DNA of 64,000 nt from Pseudomonadota bacterium (GTDB lineage Bacteria > Pseudomonadota > Gammaproteobacteria > Burkholderiales > Burkholderiaceae_B): NCBI GenBank assembly GCA_023387815.1, contig JAEWHK010000039.1, positions 108,650-172,649 on the forward strand, read 5' to 3'. Below are positions 24,924 to 34,220 of the stretch, piece by piece. Both the position numbers and the translations under genes were made by a program. Position 1 is the stretch's first letter. Each line of letters begins with the position of its first letter. The notes beneath the pieces are model-generated. The model was given only the letters and a program-made list of their open reading frames with translations, was not told the origin of the DNA and searched no databases.

Positions 24924-25367
24924 ATGAATAACAATCACTTTTCCCTTCGCCATATTCAGGCCTTCCTCGCCACCTCAGCCTTGGCGCTGGGATTGACCAT
25001 TGGCAGTGTCAACACTGTATTTGCGCAGGTTCAGCCACAGACATACGAATCGGTGCAATACATCACCGGTGGCATAGGTAACGCGGAGCAGAATGAGCTC
25101 AAAGCGTCAGAAAAGGATTACAACCTGCATATGACGTTTTCTGCCATCAAGGATCAGGCCTTCCTGTCCGATGTTGCCGTGCAGATCGTGGATAAGGATC
25201 AGAAAAAAGTTTTTGATGTCTCCAACACCGGGCCGTATCTCAATGTAAAACTGCCCGATGGCAAATATGAACTGACCGCCAGCTATAAAGGGGAGACCCG
25301 TAAGCATTCTTTCACACTGTCCAAAGGCAGTGCCGAGAAAGCCGTGCTGCGCTGGCCTACCGAGTAA
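24924..25367 (+). CDS. secreted protein with carboxypeptidase-regulatory-like domain
   Basis: 147 residues from 24924, where AAGGAG precedes the ATG; a longer frame upstream has none. Signal peptide ends near VFAQ (residues 33-37). The C-terminal half (LSDVAVQIVDKDQKKVFDVSNTGPYLNVKLPDGKYELTASYKGETRKHSFTLSKG) reads as a beta-sandwich like carboxypeptidase regulatory or transthyretin-like domains. Probably periplasmic; function unknown. Confidence 0.72.
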   Translation: MNNNHFSLRHIQAFLATSALALGLTIGSVNTVFAQVQPQTYESVQYITGGIGNAEQNELKASEKDYNLHMTFSAIKDQAFLSDVAVQIVDKDQKKVFDVSNTGPYLNVKLPDGKYELTASYKGETRKHSFTLSKGSAEKAVLRWPTE

Positions 25368-25467
25368 TCCCAGCGATTCCATTTTTTGATTTGGCGCGTG
25401 AAGAGACTGTGGTTTCTTCACGCTTGTCCGTATAATTGAGGCTATTATTTGTTTTTAGGGGGAAATA

Positions 25468-26634
25468 ATGGCCGACCTAAGTAAAATCACCTGCCTGGAT
25501 GACCTGCAACGTATGGCACGTATCAAAGTGCCTCGGATGTTCTACGACTATGCCGATTCAGGCGCATGGACAGAATCCACTTACCGCGCCAATCAGGAAG
25601 ATTTTCAGAAGATCAAATTCCGCCAGCGTGTTGCCGTCAATATTGAGAACCGCAATCTTCGAAGCACAATGCTGGGTCAGGATGTGACCATGCCAGTGGC
25701 ACTGGCGCCTACCGGTTCTACCGGTATGCAGCACCCCGATGGTGAGATTCTCGCTGCTCGCGCCGCTGAAAAATTCGGTGTCCCTTTCTGCCTTTCCACC
25801 ATGAGCATTTGCTCTATCGAAGACATCGCCGCAAACACCAGTGCTCCCTTCTGGTTCCAGCAATATGTGATGCGGGATCGGGATTTCAACGAACGACTGA
25901 TCGATCGCGCCAAGCAGGCGCACTGCTCTGCTCTGGTCGTTACACTGGACCTGCAGGTACTCGGACAGCGCCATAAAGATATCAAAAATGGTCTGTCCGC
26001 ACCGCCAAAACCCACTATTCGCAATCTGCTGAATCTGGCGCTCAAGCCTGAGTGGGTATGGAAAATGTCCAAGACGCAGCGTCGCACTTTCGGCAATATC
26101 GTCGGACACGCCAAAGGCGTGGACGATTTATCATCCCTTTCATCCTGGACTGCACAGCAGTTTGACCCCCGACTGAACTGGAATGATATCGAATGGATCA
26201 AGAACCGCTGGGGCGGCAAACTGATTCTCAAAGGCATTCTGGATCCGGAAGATGCACGTCTTGCAAAAGAAACGGGCGCCGATGCAATCGTTGTTTCGAA
26301 CCACGGCGGACGTCAGCTGGATGGCGCACCTTCAGCCATTTCTGCACTGCCTTCGATCGTTGACGCTATCGGAAGTGGCGGACCGGAAGTCTGGCTCGAC
26401 AGCGGTATTCGATCCGGCCAAGACGTTTTGCGCGCGATTGCACTGGGCGCAAAAGGCACCATGATCGGCCGCGCATTCCTGTATGGTCTGGGTGCCTACG
26501 GCGAACAGGGTGTTACCCGGATTCTGGAAATCATCCGCAATGAACTGGATATCACACTGGGCTTCTGCGGGCAGACAGATATCAACAAGGTAAATACGGA
26601 TATCCTGCTTCCTCGTCAACAACCCCTCTATTGA
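25468..26634 (+). CDS. lldD: FMN-dependent alpha-hydroxy-acid oxidase/dehydrogenase
   Basis: 388 residues of the L-lactate dehydrogenase/glycolate oxidase family: RMFYDYADSGAWTE at the start, PVALAPTGSTGMQHPDGE, FWFQQYVMRDRDF, the active-site VSNHGGRQLDGAPS (His base and substrate-binding Arg), and WLDSGIRSGQDVLRAIALGAKGTMIGR for FMN phosphate. L-lactate is the most likely substrate, but (S)-2-hydroxy acids in general fit. Cytoplasmic side of the membrane. GGGGGAAATA lies before the ATG. A bidirectional terminator follows. Confidence 0.88.
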   Translation: MADLSKITCLDDLQRMARIKVPRMFYDYADSGAWTESTYRANQEDFQKIKFRQRVAVNIENRNLRSTMLGQDVTMPVALAPTGSTGMQHPDGEILAARAAEKFGVPFCLSTMSICSIEDIAANTSAPFWFQQYVMRDRDFNERLIDRAKQAHCSALVVTLDLQVLGQRHKDIKNGLSAPPKPTIRNLLNLALKPEWVWKMSKTQRRTFGNIVGHAKGVDDLSSLSSWTAQQFDPRLNWNDIEWIKNRWGGKLILKGILDPEDARLAKETGADAIVVSNHGGRQLDGAPSAISALPSIVDAIGSGGPEVWLDSGIRSGQDVLRAIALGAKGTMIGRAFLYGLGAYGEQGVTRILEIIRNELDITLGFCGQTDINKVNTDILLPRQQPLY

Positions 26635-26705
26635 GAGTGAAAAAACCGACTCTGTTCCGGAGTCGCTGCCTGGATGGGCAACGAATTGACCGCGAATGCC
26701 CAAAC

Positions 26706-26748
26706 AAAAAACCGCGATTCGCTCACTGTATGAGCTTCGCGGTTTTTT
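26706..26748. terminator. bidirectional terminator
   Basis: AAAAAACCGCG(A)...(T)CGCGGTTTTTT, perfect 12-base arms with A and T tails, between the converging lactate dehydrogenase-like and MerR genes. Confidence 0.9.
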
Positions 26749-26775
26749 GTTGGTGACCGAAACTGGATCGAACGT

Positions 26776-27165
26776 TCAGGGAGAGACCATCTGGTCAAAA
26801 ATCTTCATGACGCTGTTGAGTTCAGACCGGATATATTGCAGATCCTGTGCGGAGAGTCGCACGGCTGCATCCTGATCATGTTGCGCGTCACGCCCTTCCC
26901 CAAGGCGGTTACGGGCACCACTGATAGTGAATCCCTGTTCGTACAGCAGATCGCGGATCTTGCGAATCAGCAGAACTTCATGATGCTGATAATAGCGTCG
27001 GTTTCCGCGACGTTTTACAGGATTCAGCTGGGTAAACTCCTGTTCCCAGTACCGCAGCACATGCGGCTTGACGCAGCAGAGCTCTGACACTTCACCAATA
27101 GTGAAATATCGCTTGGCCGGAATCGGAGGCAGCGCCGTGATGGAAGGTATTTCAGTCTGATTCAT
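26776..27165 (-). CDS. MerR family transcriptional regulator
   Basis: 129 residues. The MerR DNA-binding head is clear (RYFTIGEVSELCCVKPHVLRYWEQEFTQLNPVKRRGNRRYYQHHEVLLIRKIRDLLYEQGFTISGARNRL), followed by a short helix. It lacks the Cys residues of metal-sensing members. A MerR gene directly after ihfA is conserved in many beta- and gammaproteobacteria; the target is unknown. 40 bases after ihfA, likely the last gene of the rpmI-rplT-pheST-ihfA operon. Confidence 0.92.
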   Translation of the reverse strand: MNQTEIPSITALPPIPAKRYFTIGEVSELCCVKPHVLRYWEQEFTQLNPVKRRGNRRYYQHHEVLLIRKIRDLLYEQGFTISGARNRLGEGRDAQHDQDAAVRLSAQDLQYIRSELNSVMKIFDQMVSP

Positions 27166-27205
27166 TCGCAGATTGTAAACCCAAACCGTCTTTTAAGGAA
27201 CTACT

Positions 27206-27538
27206 TTAATCGACGAGCGTAAGATCAGGATTATATTCATCACCCTGCTCTACGATCCCTTTCAGTTTCTGGCTTGCATGGAATGTAACAACCCGTCGCG
27301 CCGAAATGGGAATGACTTCTCCGGTTTTGGGATTGCGGCCAGGGCGTGCAGGTTTGTCGCGCACCTGGAAGTTGCCAAAACCAGACAATTTGACGGAATC
27401 CCCCTTGGCCAGGGATTCGCGGATCTCTTCAAAAAAGGTATCCACAATGTCTTTGGCTTCACGTTTATTCAATCCAACGCGCTCAAACAGTAATTCCGCC
27501 AGTTCCGCCTTGGTTAAGGTGTTGTTTTCTTCAAGCAT
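27206..27538 (-). CDS. ihfA: integration host factor subunit alpha
   Basis: 110 residues. LTKAELAELLFERVGLNKREAKDIVDTFFEEI and the DNA-bending arm KLSGFGNFQVRDKPARPGRNPKTGEVIPISARRVVTFHASQKLK are diagnostic of IhfA. It pairs with IhfB to bend DNA, needed among other things at sigma-54 promoters such as those in this window. The C-terminus is about 10 residues longer than in E. coli. Follows pheT by 20 bases. Confidence 0.97.
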   Translation of the reverse strand: MLEENNTLTKAELAELLFERVGLNKREAKDIVDTFFEEIRESLAKGDSVKLSGFGNFQVRDKPARPGRNPKTGEVIPISARRVVTFHASQKLKGIVEQGDEYNPDLTLVD

Positions 27539-27557
27539 TGCTCTTTCCCTTCCTGTT

Positions 27558-29963
27558 CTATCTTTTACGAACGCCGTGCTTCTGAACCAGCAGTTCGAGT
27601 ACTGAGTTCATGCACTGGTCTACGCGTGTGTCTTCCAAGGTCGCAGCCGGATCCTGCAGGGTAAACCGCAGGGCAAGACTACGCTCCTGCTGATCTGACT
27701 TAGGATCCTTCCAGACATCAAATAACGAAATATCTTTAATAATATCAAGGAATTGCCCATCTTGCTGATTATTTATCAGCGTGTCAAGCAAGTCCTGCAA
27801 CTTTAAGCCCACTGGTGCCCAGACGGCCAGATCGCGGAATACGGAAGGCTGACTGGAAACCTCAGCGTACTGCGGGAATCCTAGCTGCTGCAGGGCCTCG
27901 ACATCCAGTTCGAACACGACGGGCGGATGTATCAGCTCGTTTTCCTGAACCCATTGCGGATGCAGCTCGCCAATAAAGCCGATGACCTTGCCATTGAGCA
28001 ATACATTGGCGCTACGCCCGGGGTGCAGCGCAGGATGGCTGACCGCCTCAAAACGCAGCTGGTCTGCGTGCTGCTGACAAAGTCTCTCAATATCGTTCTT
28101 TACATCAAAGAAATCGGTCTGTCGTACCGGCAGCGCCCATTGCTCGGGTTCTGCCGGTCCCCATGCGGCACCCGCAAGATGCAAAGGCTGGCGAACGCCC
28201 GCAACACTCAGATCACCGTCTTTGACCGAGGTATCGCGAACAAAGATACGGCCCAATTCAAAAACACGAACACGGCTTTGCTGACGCTTCTGATTATGCT
28301 GAATATTGGCGATCAGACCGCCGATCAGACCTGAGCGCATGACTTCGAGCTGGCTTGCGATGGGATTGAGCAGGACTATCGGGTCGCTGTTCCCCATGTA
28401 GTTGGTTTCCCAGGCTTTTTCCACAAAGCTGAAATTGATGACTTCCTGGTAATCGAGTGCCGCCATGATGTGTCGCAATGCATGCTGTGAGCGCTGCGTC
28501 TCGTTCGTTGGCAGCATTTGCGCGCTGGCCATCGGTGGATTGGCGGGGATATTCTCGAACCCGTAGATCCGGGCCACTTCTTCGATCAGATCTTCTTCTA
28601 TTTCCAGATCAAAACGGAAGGATGGAGGCGTCACACTGAAGACACCTTCATTCTCGGTGTAATTGAATTTGAGCTTGGTGAAAACCTCATGGACCTGTGC
28701 CGCCGTTACCGGAACGCCCAGCACCTTGCGGCAACGTTCAAGCCGCATGGAAACAGGCAATCTTTCGGGCAGCGCAACGATCTGGTCATCAACCGGACCT
28801 GCCTGGCCGCCGCAAATCTCCAGAATCAGACTGGAAATGTATTCGATGTGTTCGGGAATCTGCTGAAAATCGACACCTCGCTCAAAGCGGTGGCTGGCTT
28901 CGGAAGAGAATTTGTAACGCCGTGCACGGCCCGCAATCGCATTGGGATACCAGAAAGCGGCTTCCAGATAGATATCGGTCGTGTCCAGTGATACCGCGGT
29001 TGCCGCACCACCCATGATCCCTGCGAGACTTTCGATATTGTCACCGGCTGTGATGACACCTACATCGGTTTCGAGTTCAACCGTCTGATCGTTCAATAGG
29101 GTCAGACTCTCGCCTTTCTTGGCCCAGCGTACGGTCAGGCCGCCACTGATTCGATTCAGATCGAAGACATGGGTTGGCCTTCCCAGTTCGAGCATGACGT
29201 AGTTGGAAATATCAACCAGTGCAGAAACCGAGCGCTGTCCGGCGCGCTCCAGACGACTTTTCATCCAGTCTGGCGTGCGAGCTTTGGCGTTAACGCCGTG
29301 AATAATCCGCCCCGCAAAGCGTCCACACAGATCTGGTGCCTGCACCGTTACCGCAAGGGTGTCCTGATGCGTAACCGGTACCGGCTCACAGTTCGGCACG
29401 TTCATTGAGCTATCGGTGAGTGCTGCCACTTCCCTGGCCACACCAAGGACGGAAAGACAATCAGCCCGGTTAGGCGTGAGCTTGACTTCAAAGATCGTAT
29501 CGTTCAGATCGAGTGCCTGACGTATGTCCTGGCCCACTTTGGCTTCGGGATCCAGTTCCAGCAGACCCGCGTGATCCTGCGAGAGGCCCAGCTCTCTGGC
29601 GGAGCACAGCATTCCAAAAGAATCTTCTCCGCGCATGCGCGCTTTGCTGATTTTGAAGTCGCCGGGCAGTACGGCACCAATGCGTGCCAATGGCACTTTC
29701 AGACCTTTGGCCGCGTTGGGTGCGCCACAAACAATCTGCAGCGGTTCGCCCGAACCGTCGTCTACGGTACAGATGCGCAGTTTGTCTGCATTGGGATGCG
29801 GACGGATATCGTCAATGTGGGCAACCACAATTCCCGAAAACGGCGGCGCAACCGGCTCAGTACCTTCGACCTCCAGACCCGCCATGGTCAGCATATGGGC
29901 CAGTTCATCGGTAGAAATCGATGGATTAACAATGGATCGTAACCAGGATTCAGGAAATAGCAT
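27558..29963 (-). CDS. pheT: phenylalanine-tRNA ligase beta subunit
   Basis: 801 residues, normal for PheT. The N-terminal EMAP/OB-fold tRNA-binding domain (VVAHIDDIRPHPNADKLRICTVDDG) is followed by B3/B4 (editing), B5, the catalytic-like core, and the C-terminal ferredoxin-fold anticodon-binding domain (SQPSVFRDLAVWAPV...DIISLFDVWKD-type region and QDPAATLEDTRVDQCMNSVLELL). Forms the alpha2-beta2 enzyme with PheS, 45 bases upstream. Confidence 0.98.
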   Translation of the reverse strand: MLFPESWLRSIVNPSISTDELAHMLTMAGLEVEGTEPVAPPFSGIVVAHIDDIRPHPNADKLRICTVDDGSGEPLQIVCGAPNAAKGLKVPLARIGAVLPGDFKISKARMRGEDSFGMLCSARELGLSQDHAGLLELDPEAKVGQDIRQALDLNDTIFEVKLTPNRADCLSVLGVAREVAALTDSSMNVPNCEPVPVTHQDTLAVTVQAPDLCGRFAGRIIHGVNAKARTPDWMKSRLERAGQRSVSALVDISNYVMLELGRPTHVFDLNRISGGLTVRWAKKGESLTLLNDQTVELETDVGVITAGDNIESLAGIMGGAATAVSLDTTDIYLEAAFWYPNAIAGRARRYKFSSEASHRFERGVDFQQIPEHIEYISSLILEICGGQAGPVDDQIVALPERLPVSMRLERCRKVLGVPVTAAQVHEVFTKLKFNYTENEGVFSVTPPSFRFDLEIEEDLIEEVARIYGFENIPANPPMASAQMLPTNETQRSQHALRHIMAALDYQEVINFSFVEKAWETNYMGNSDPIVLLNPIASQLEVMRSGLIGGLIANIQHNQKRQQSRVRVFELGRIFVRDTSVKDGDLSVAGVRQPLHLAGAAWGPAEPEQWALPVRQTDFFDVKNDIERLCQQHADQLRFEAVSHPALHPGRSANVLLNGKVIGFIGELHPQWVQENELIHPPVVFELDVEALQQLGFPQYAEVSSQPSVFRDLAVWAPVGLKLQDLLDTLINNQQDGQFLDIIKDISLFDVWKDPKSDQQERSLALRFTLQDPAATLEDTRVDQCMNSVLELLVQKHGVRKR

Positions 29964-30008
29964 GATGTGTTTCTTTCTAGGCGTGAAAAGGAAATAAGCG
30001 CGGGAAAA

Positions 30009-31031
30009 TCAACGGTTGAACTGACGAAGGAAACGCAAGTCTCCTTCGTAGAACTGACGCAGATCGTTCACACCGTAACGCAGCATTGTCAGTCGTTCAA
30101 TGCCTGAACCAAACGCAAATCCAATGTATTTTTCGGGATCCAGTCCAAAGTTGCGAACAACGGTCGGATGGACCTGACCGGAGCCGGAGATTTCAAGCCA
30201 GCGCCCCTGGTTGGGGCCACTGGTGAACATCATGTCGATTTCGGCTGACGGTTCTGTAAAGGGAAAGAAGGAAGGACGGAACCGAACGCTCAGATCGTCG
30301 GTTTCAAAGAACGCCTTGAGAAAATTCGTATAGACACCCTTCAGATCGGCAAAGGAAATGTCCTCGGCAATCCACAGGCCTTCAACCTGGTGGAACATGG
30401 GTGAATGGGTGGCATCGCTGTCGACACGATAGGTTCGGCCGGGAGCAATGACCTTGATGGGCGGCTTGTGCATGCGGGCATAGCGCACCTGCATGGGAGA
30501 CGTGTGTGTGCGCAGCAGAAACGGCAATCCTGCTGCGTCGTTCATGTCCACGTAGAAGGTATCCTGCATGGACCTGGCCGGATGATTCTCGGGATTGTTC
30601 AGTGCCGTGAAATTGGTCCAGTCGTTTTCGATTTCGGGGCCATCAGCCACGTCAAAACCGATACTGCGGAAGATTTCTTCGATTCGCTGCCATGACTGGA
30701 TGACCGGATGAATACCCCCCATGGCGCGTCCGCGTCCTGGCAGGGTCACATCGATGGTTTCGGCAGCCAGACGCTGATTCAGTTCATCGCGCGCGAATTG
30801 CTCGCGTCGCGCGGTGAGCAGCGCTTCGATTTCCTGTTTGGCTTTATTGATACGGGCGCCTTCCGCTTTTTTCTGGTCGGGGGGCAGCTGTGCCAGCCCT
30901 TTCATGAAACCCGTAATGATTCCGTTCTTACCGAGAAATTTTGCTTTTTCATTCTCAAGCGTAGCGGAGTCGCCGGCCAGGGCGAATTTGTCTTTGGCCT
31001 GAAGAATCAGATCGTCCAGCGATTGCGTCAT
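30009..31031 (-). CDS. pheS: phenylalanine-tRNA ligase alpha subunit
   Basis: 340 residues from the ATG at 31031 (MTQSLDDLILQAKDKFALAGD), which fits other PheS proteins; the frame extends upstream without a family match. Class II motifs are present: motif 1 near GGIHPVIQSWQRIEEIF, motif 2 RTYRVDSDATHSPMFHQVEGLWIAE, and motif 3 GFAFGSGIERLTMLRYG. An N-terminal coiled coil binds tRNA-Phe. Lies between rplT and pheT. Confidence 0.98.
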   Translation of the reverse strand: MTQSLDDLILQAKDKFALAGDSATLENEKAKFLGKNGIITGFMKGLAQLPPDQKKAEGARINKAKQEIEALLTARREQFARDELNQRLAAETIDVTLPGRGRAMGGIHPVIQSWQRIEEIFRSIGFDVADGPEIENDWTNFTALNNPENHPARSMQDTFYVDMNDAAGLPFLLRTHTSPMQVRYARMHKPPIKVIAPGRTYRVDSDATHSPMFHQVEGLWIAEDISFADLKGVYTNFLKAFFETDDLSVRFRPSFFPFTEPSAEIDMMFTSGPNQGRWLEISGSGQVHPTVVRNFGLDPEKYIGFAFGSGIERLTMLRYGVNDLRQFYEGDLRFLRQFNR

Positions 31032-31112
31032 GAAATTACCATTCTTGAAATAACAAACGGGACCCGAAATGAGCCCCGTCTGTGTACAGCACAAATTTGA
31101 ATCTTCAGTGAA

Positions 31113-31472
31113 TCAGGCGCCCAGGGCAGATTTGGCCTGTTTAACAACGGCAGCAAAACCTGCTTTGTCGTTGACAGCCATATCGGCCAGTACCTTGCGG
31201 TCCAGTTCGATGGCGGCTTTTTTCAGTCCGGCGATAAATACACTGTATGTCATACCGTTTTCACGGACAGCCGCATTGATACGGGTAATCCAGAGAGCAC
31301 GGAATGTACGTTTTTTGTTGCGACGGTCACGATATGCGTACTGACCAGCACGCATAACGGCCTGTTTGGCAATGCGAAATACATTGCCGCGGCGGCCACG
31401 ATAACCTTTGGCAGCAGCAATAACTTTTTTGTGACGAGCACGTGCGGTAACACCGCGTTTTACGCGAGGCAT
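31113..31472 (-). CDS. rplT: 50S ribosomal protein L20
   Basis: 119 residues, highly basic: MPRVKRGVTARARHKKVIAAAKGYRGRRGNVFRIAKQAVMRAGQYAYRDRRNKKRTFRALWITRINAAVR. Essential for 50S assembly. In E. coli L20 also represses its own operon by binding the leader mRNA. Starts 13 bases after rpmI. Confidence 0.99.
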   Translation of the reverse strand: MPRVKRGVTARARHKKVIAAAKGYRGRRGNVFRIAKQAVMRAGQYAYRDRRNKKRTFRALWITRINAAVRENGMTYSVFIAGLKKAAIELDRKVLADMAVNDKAGFAAVVKQAKSALGA

Positions 31473-31485
31473 GGTTTAACTCCTA

Positions 31486-31683
31486 TCAGGCAAAAGGCAT
31501 CATGGCTTTAACAGAAGCCACGTTGGAATCATGAACAGCTGTAGAGCCGCGCAGATGACGTTTGTTTTTCGTGGTTTTCTTTGTCAGAATGTGGCGTTTG
31601 AAGGCCTGACCACGCTTGATAGAACCGCTGCCGCGTACGATAAAGCGCTTGGAAGCACTTTTCTTGGTTTTCATTTTGGGCAT
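31486..31683 (-). CDS. rpmI: 50S ribosomal protein L35
   Basis: 65 residues, MPKMKTKKSASKRFIVRGSGSIKRGQAFKRHILTKKTTKNKRHLRG. First gene of its operon here, because infC, normally directly upstream, lies about 9 kb away. It must use its own promoter, for which a good candidate lies at 31868-31897. Confidence 0.99.
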   Translation of the reverse strand: MPKMKTKKSASKRFIVRGSGSIKRGQAFKRHILTKKTTKNKRHLRGSTAVHDSNVASVKAMMPFA

Positions 31684-31867
31684 GACTTGATACCTGCTAA
31701 TGTGGATAAAAGGTGCTCAATAACCAGTTTATTAAGACTTTGCTGACCCGTATCCTTTTCCCGGCAAAATCCGCTCGAACGCTCTTTCTGCCCTGGTTCC
31801 TTTGCCATCACTGTGATAGCAGCGGCCAAAACGGTAAAAAACGCCTACGGCATGTGGGAAACCATTG

Positions 31868-31897
31868 ATTATACAATGATTTTTTCTGAATTGTCAG
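31868..31897 (-). promoter_or_regulatory. sigma-70 promoter for rpmI-rplT-pheST-ihfA
   Basis: On the minus strand CTGACA-N18-TATAAT, giving a leader of about 175 bases before rpmI. The 330-base gap between comM and rpmI contains no gene. The leader is long enough to carry an L20-type regulatory structure, which I could not fold by eye. Confidence 0.6.
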
Positions 31898-32015
31898 CAG
31901 TTATGTGCGTTGCCGACCTTAGCAGACGTCAATTTCCCCATAATGTGGTCGTCAGGCGACGAAATCAGTCAGGACAGGCACCGGGCCAGGCTGATTTGAG
32001 AGCATTCTCCCTGAT

Positions 32016-33533
32016 TTAACGCGTCAGTTGCTGGCGAAACGTTATCGCTTCCTTGACATCCGCCAGGCGGATTCCAGGACTATCAGCCATGTCGGCGATG
32101 GTTCTGGCGACCCGCAAGATACGGTGTACTGCCCTGGCCGACCAGTGCCAGTGATCAGCAGCGCGTGACAGAAAGCTGCCAGCTTCAGGCTCCGGACCAT
32201 CATCTGCTGTCAACTGCGCTGCATCCAGCTGCGCATTCAGCTTACCCTGTCGTTGCCATTGCCGCTGCCGGCAGATGGCAACCCGCTCGCGAATCACTGC
32301 AGACGTTTCCGAAGGCGGCAATTGTTGCCAGCCTCTGGCCGGAGATGTGAGGGTAAGCAACATATCTATTCTATCCAGGAATGGGCCGGACAATCGGCCC
32401 TGATAACGCTCAATCTGCTCGGGCGTACAGCGGCAAGGTTTGTGAGTGCTGCCCAGATAGCCGCAGGGACAGGGATTCATGGCAGCAATCAGCTGGAACC
32501 GGCACGGGTAACTGATATGTCGGTTTGCGCGGGCAATACATATTTCTCCTCTTTCCATCGGCTCCCTGAGCGATTCCAGTACATGCCTATGAAATTCAGG
32601 AAGTTCATCCAGGAACAGCACCCCATGATGGGCCAGGCTGATTTCGCCGGGTCGGGGATTTGTTCCGCCGCCAATCAATGCTGCCGCTGTACAGGAATGG
32701 TGAGGAGCCCGCATCGGAACCCGGTCCGAGAAACCTGCCCTCATCTCTCGCAGGCTACGGATTGCCGTTACTTCGATCGCCGCCTGACGGTCCAGGCGCG
32801 GCAAGAGCCCGGTCAGACGCTGCGCCAGCATGCTTTTGCCGACACCTGGCGGCCCCGACATGAGCAGCCCATGTCCGCCGCTGGCTGCGATTTCCACCGC
32901 CCGACATGCAACAGCCTGCCCACGAACATCGGACATGCATGGAATGTCGGCGTCACTCGTCTCGGCCCAGGTATCGGCGCTGACTGGCGTCAGCGGGGTC
33001 GATTCCTCCAGATGTTGCACGACTTCCTGCAGGCTTCGGGCCCCCAGCACAGTCAGTCCGGGTATCTGTGCGGCCATCTGCGCATTCTCTGAAGGCAGCA
33101 CAAGAACGGACTGCTCGTTTGATCGGGCGGCCGCAAGCGCAATCACTAATGCTGCGGCCACGGGAACCAGAGCGCCGGTGAGGGATAATTCACCGGCAAA
33201 CACCATATTGGGTAACACGTGGGCGGCGACCTGGTCGGAGAGCGTAATCTGTCCCGATGCGAGCAGGACACCCAGGGCAATGGGCAGATCGAACCTGCCT
33301 GATTCTTTTTGTATATCAGCAGGCGCAAGATTTGCGGTGAGACGGCCAGCGGGAAAGGTATATCCGCTGCTGAGGATGGCCGAGCGCACACGTTCCCTGC
33401 TTTCCCTGACGCCCGTATCAGGCAGACCCACAATAGTGAATGACGGTAGCCCCGGGGCCAGATGCACCTCTACCAGCACTTCCGGTGCGTGCATGCCATG
33501 CAACGCGCGACTGGCCAAAACTGCTAATGACAT
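32016..33533 (-). CDS. comM: YifB/ComM family Mg-chelatase-like AAA+ ATPase
   Basis: 505 residues from the ATG at 33533, which has GGAGG upstream. N-terminal Lon-like domain (SLAVLASRALHGMHAPEVLVEVHLAPGLPSFTIVGLPDTGVRESRERVRSAI), then AAA+ with Walker A SGPPGVGKSML, Walker B GVLFLDELPEF, and the C-terminal Mg-chelatase domain with YQGRLSGPFLDRIDM. ComM is a hexameric helicase that promotes branch migration in natural transformation. Single gene upstream of the rpmI promoter region. Confidence 0.95.
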   Translation of the reverse strand: MSLAVLASRALHGMHAPEVLVEVHLAPGLPSFTIVGLPDTGVRESRERVRSAILSSGYTFPAGRLTANLAPADIQKESGRFDLPIALGVLLASGQITLSDQVAAHVLPNMVFAGELSLTGALVPVAAALVIALAAARSNEQSVLVLPSENAQMAAQIPGLTVLGARSLQEVVQHLEESTPLTPVSADTWAETSDADIPCMSDVRGQAVACRAVEIAASGGHGLLMSGPPGVGKSMLAQRLTGLLPRLDRQAAIEVTAIRSLREMRAGFSDRVPMRAPHHSCTAAALIGGGTNPRPGEISLAHHGVLFLDELPEFHRHVLESLREPMERGEICIARANRHISYPCRFQLIAAMNPCPCGYLGSTHKPCRCTPEQIERYQGRLSGPFLDRIDMLLTLTSPARGWQQLPPSETSAVIRERVAICRQRQWQRQGKLNAQLDAAQLTADDGPEPEAGSFLSRAADHWHWSARAVHRILRVARTIADMADSPGIRLADVKEAITFRQQLTR

Positions 33534-33687
33534 TGATTCCTCCGAACAATCGGCAAATTCTGGCATAGCCAGAACGCCAGCGCGTCAGAACGGGAATCAA
33601 ATGTCTATTGTGAAAATGCCGTATCTGGGGCGCTGTAATCGCTCCCCATTTATTCAGTCGGCTATTGGAATTAATCGGCTATGGGGA

Positions 33688-33984
33688 TTAATCAGCTATG
33701 GGGCCGGCTGGTGGTTCTGCCTCAGGCGTTGTCTGAGGGGCGGTAGCAATGCCTGCCTTTTCTTCCAATGCTTTGACACGCGCCTCAAGTTCAAACAGAC
33801 GCTCGCGCAGCTTTGCCGACAGCGCGACCTGCACATCAAACTCTTCACGAGTGACAAGATCCAGCCGGGAGAAGCCCTGAGCCATAAAGGCTTTCACGTT
33901 TTTCTCAATATCGGCGGCGGGGCTGTTCTTGATCAGCTCCTGGATGTTCTTCTGGAAATCTTCAAATAACTGATTGGATTTCAT
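33688..33984 (-). CDS. ubiK: ubiquinone biosynthesis accessory factor UbiK
   Basis: 98 residues from the ATG at 33984 (AGAAGGA upstream). MKSNQLFEDFQKNIQELIKNSPAADIEKNVKAFMAQGFSRLDLVTREEFDVQVALSAKLRERLFELEARVKALEEKAG is the BMFP/YqiC pattern with a C-terminal trimeric coiled coil. UbiK binds UbiJ in the aerobic ubiquinone complex. The Pro-rich tail (APQTTPEAEPPAGP) is longer than in E. coli. Confidence 0.92.
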   Translation of the reverse strand: MKSNQLFEDFQKNIQELIKNSPAADIEKNVKAFMAQGFSRLDLVTREEFDVQVALSAKLRERLFELEARVKALEEKAGIATAPQTTPEAEPPAGPIAD

Positions 33985-34147
33985 GATTGCGAATTCCTTC
34001 TGTATGCGGCAACGACGATGCTGCCCTTCTCCGACATTGTACACATTTCCCATAACTCGCTGACCCGTGCTGGCGTCCGGCATCGCCCGAAACCGTCTTG
34101 ATATCATTGTTTGGAAATTGTGCTCGCATTTTGGACCGGAAATGAAA

Positions 34148-34197
34148 AATCCGCTACTGAACCAGGCCCATCAAATCGGGCGGTCCGGTAGCGGATT
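34148..34197 (-). terminator. terminator of repetitive lipoprotein gene
   Basis: Arms AATCCGCTAC / GTAGCGGATT. On the minus strand the hairpin is followed by a run of Ts (TTTTTTC), 24 bases downstream of the lipoprotein stop. Confidence 0.75.
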
Positions 34198-34220
34198 GAT
34201 TATAGTTGCCAGCGCCCGTC

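Noticed and set aside
26641..26672. CGACTC/GAGTCG hairpin after the lactate dehydrogenase-like gene as a terminator
   Set aside because: No T-run follows on either strand; the strong hairpin 40 bases further is the real terminator.
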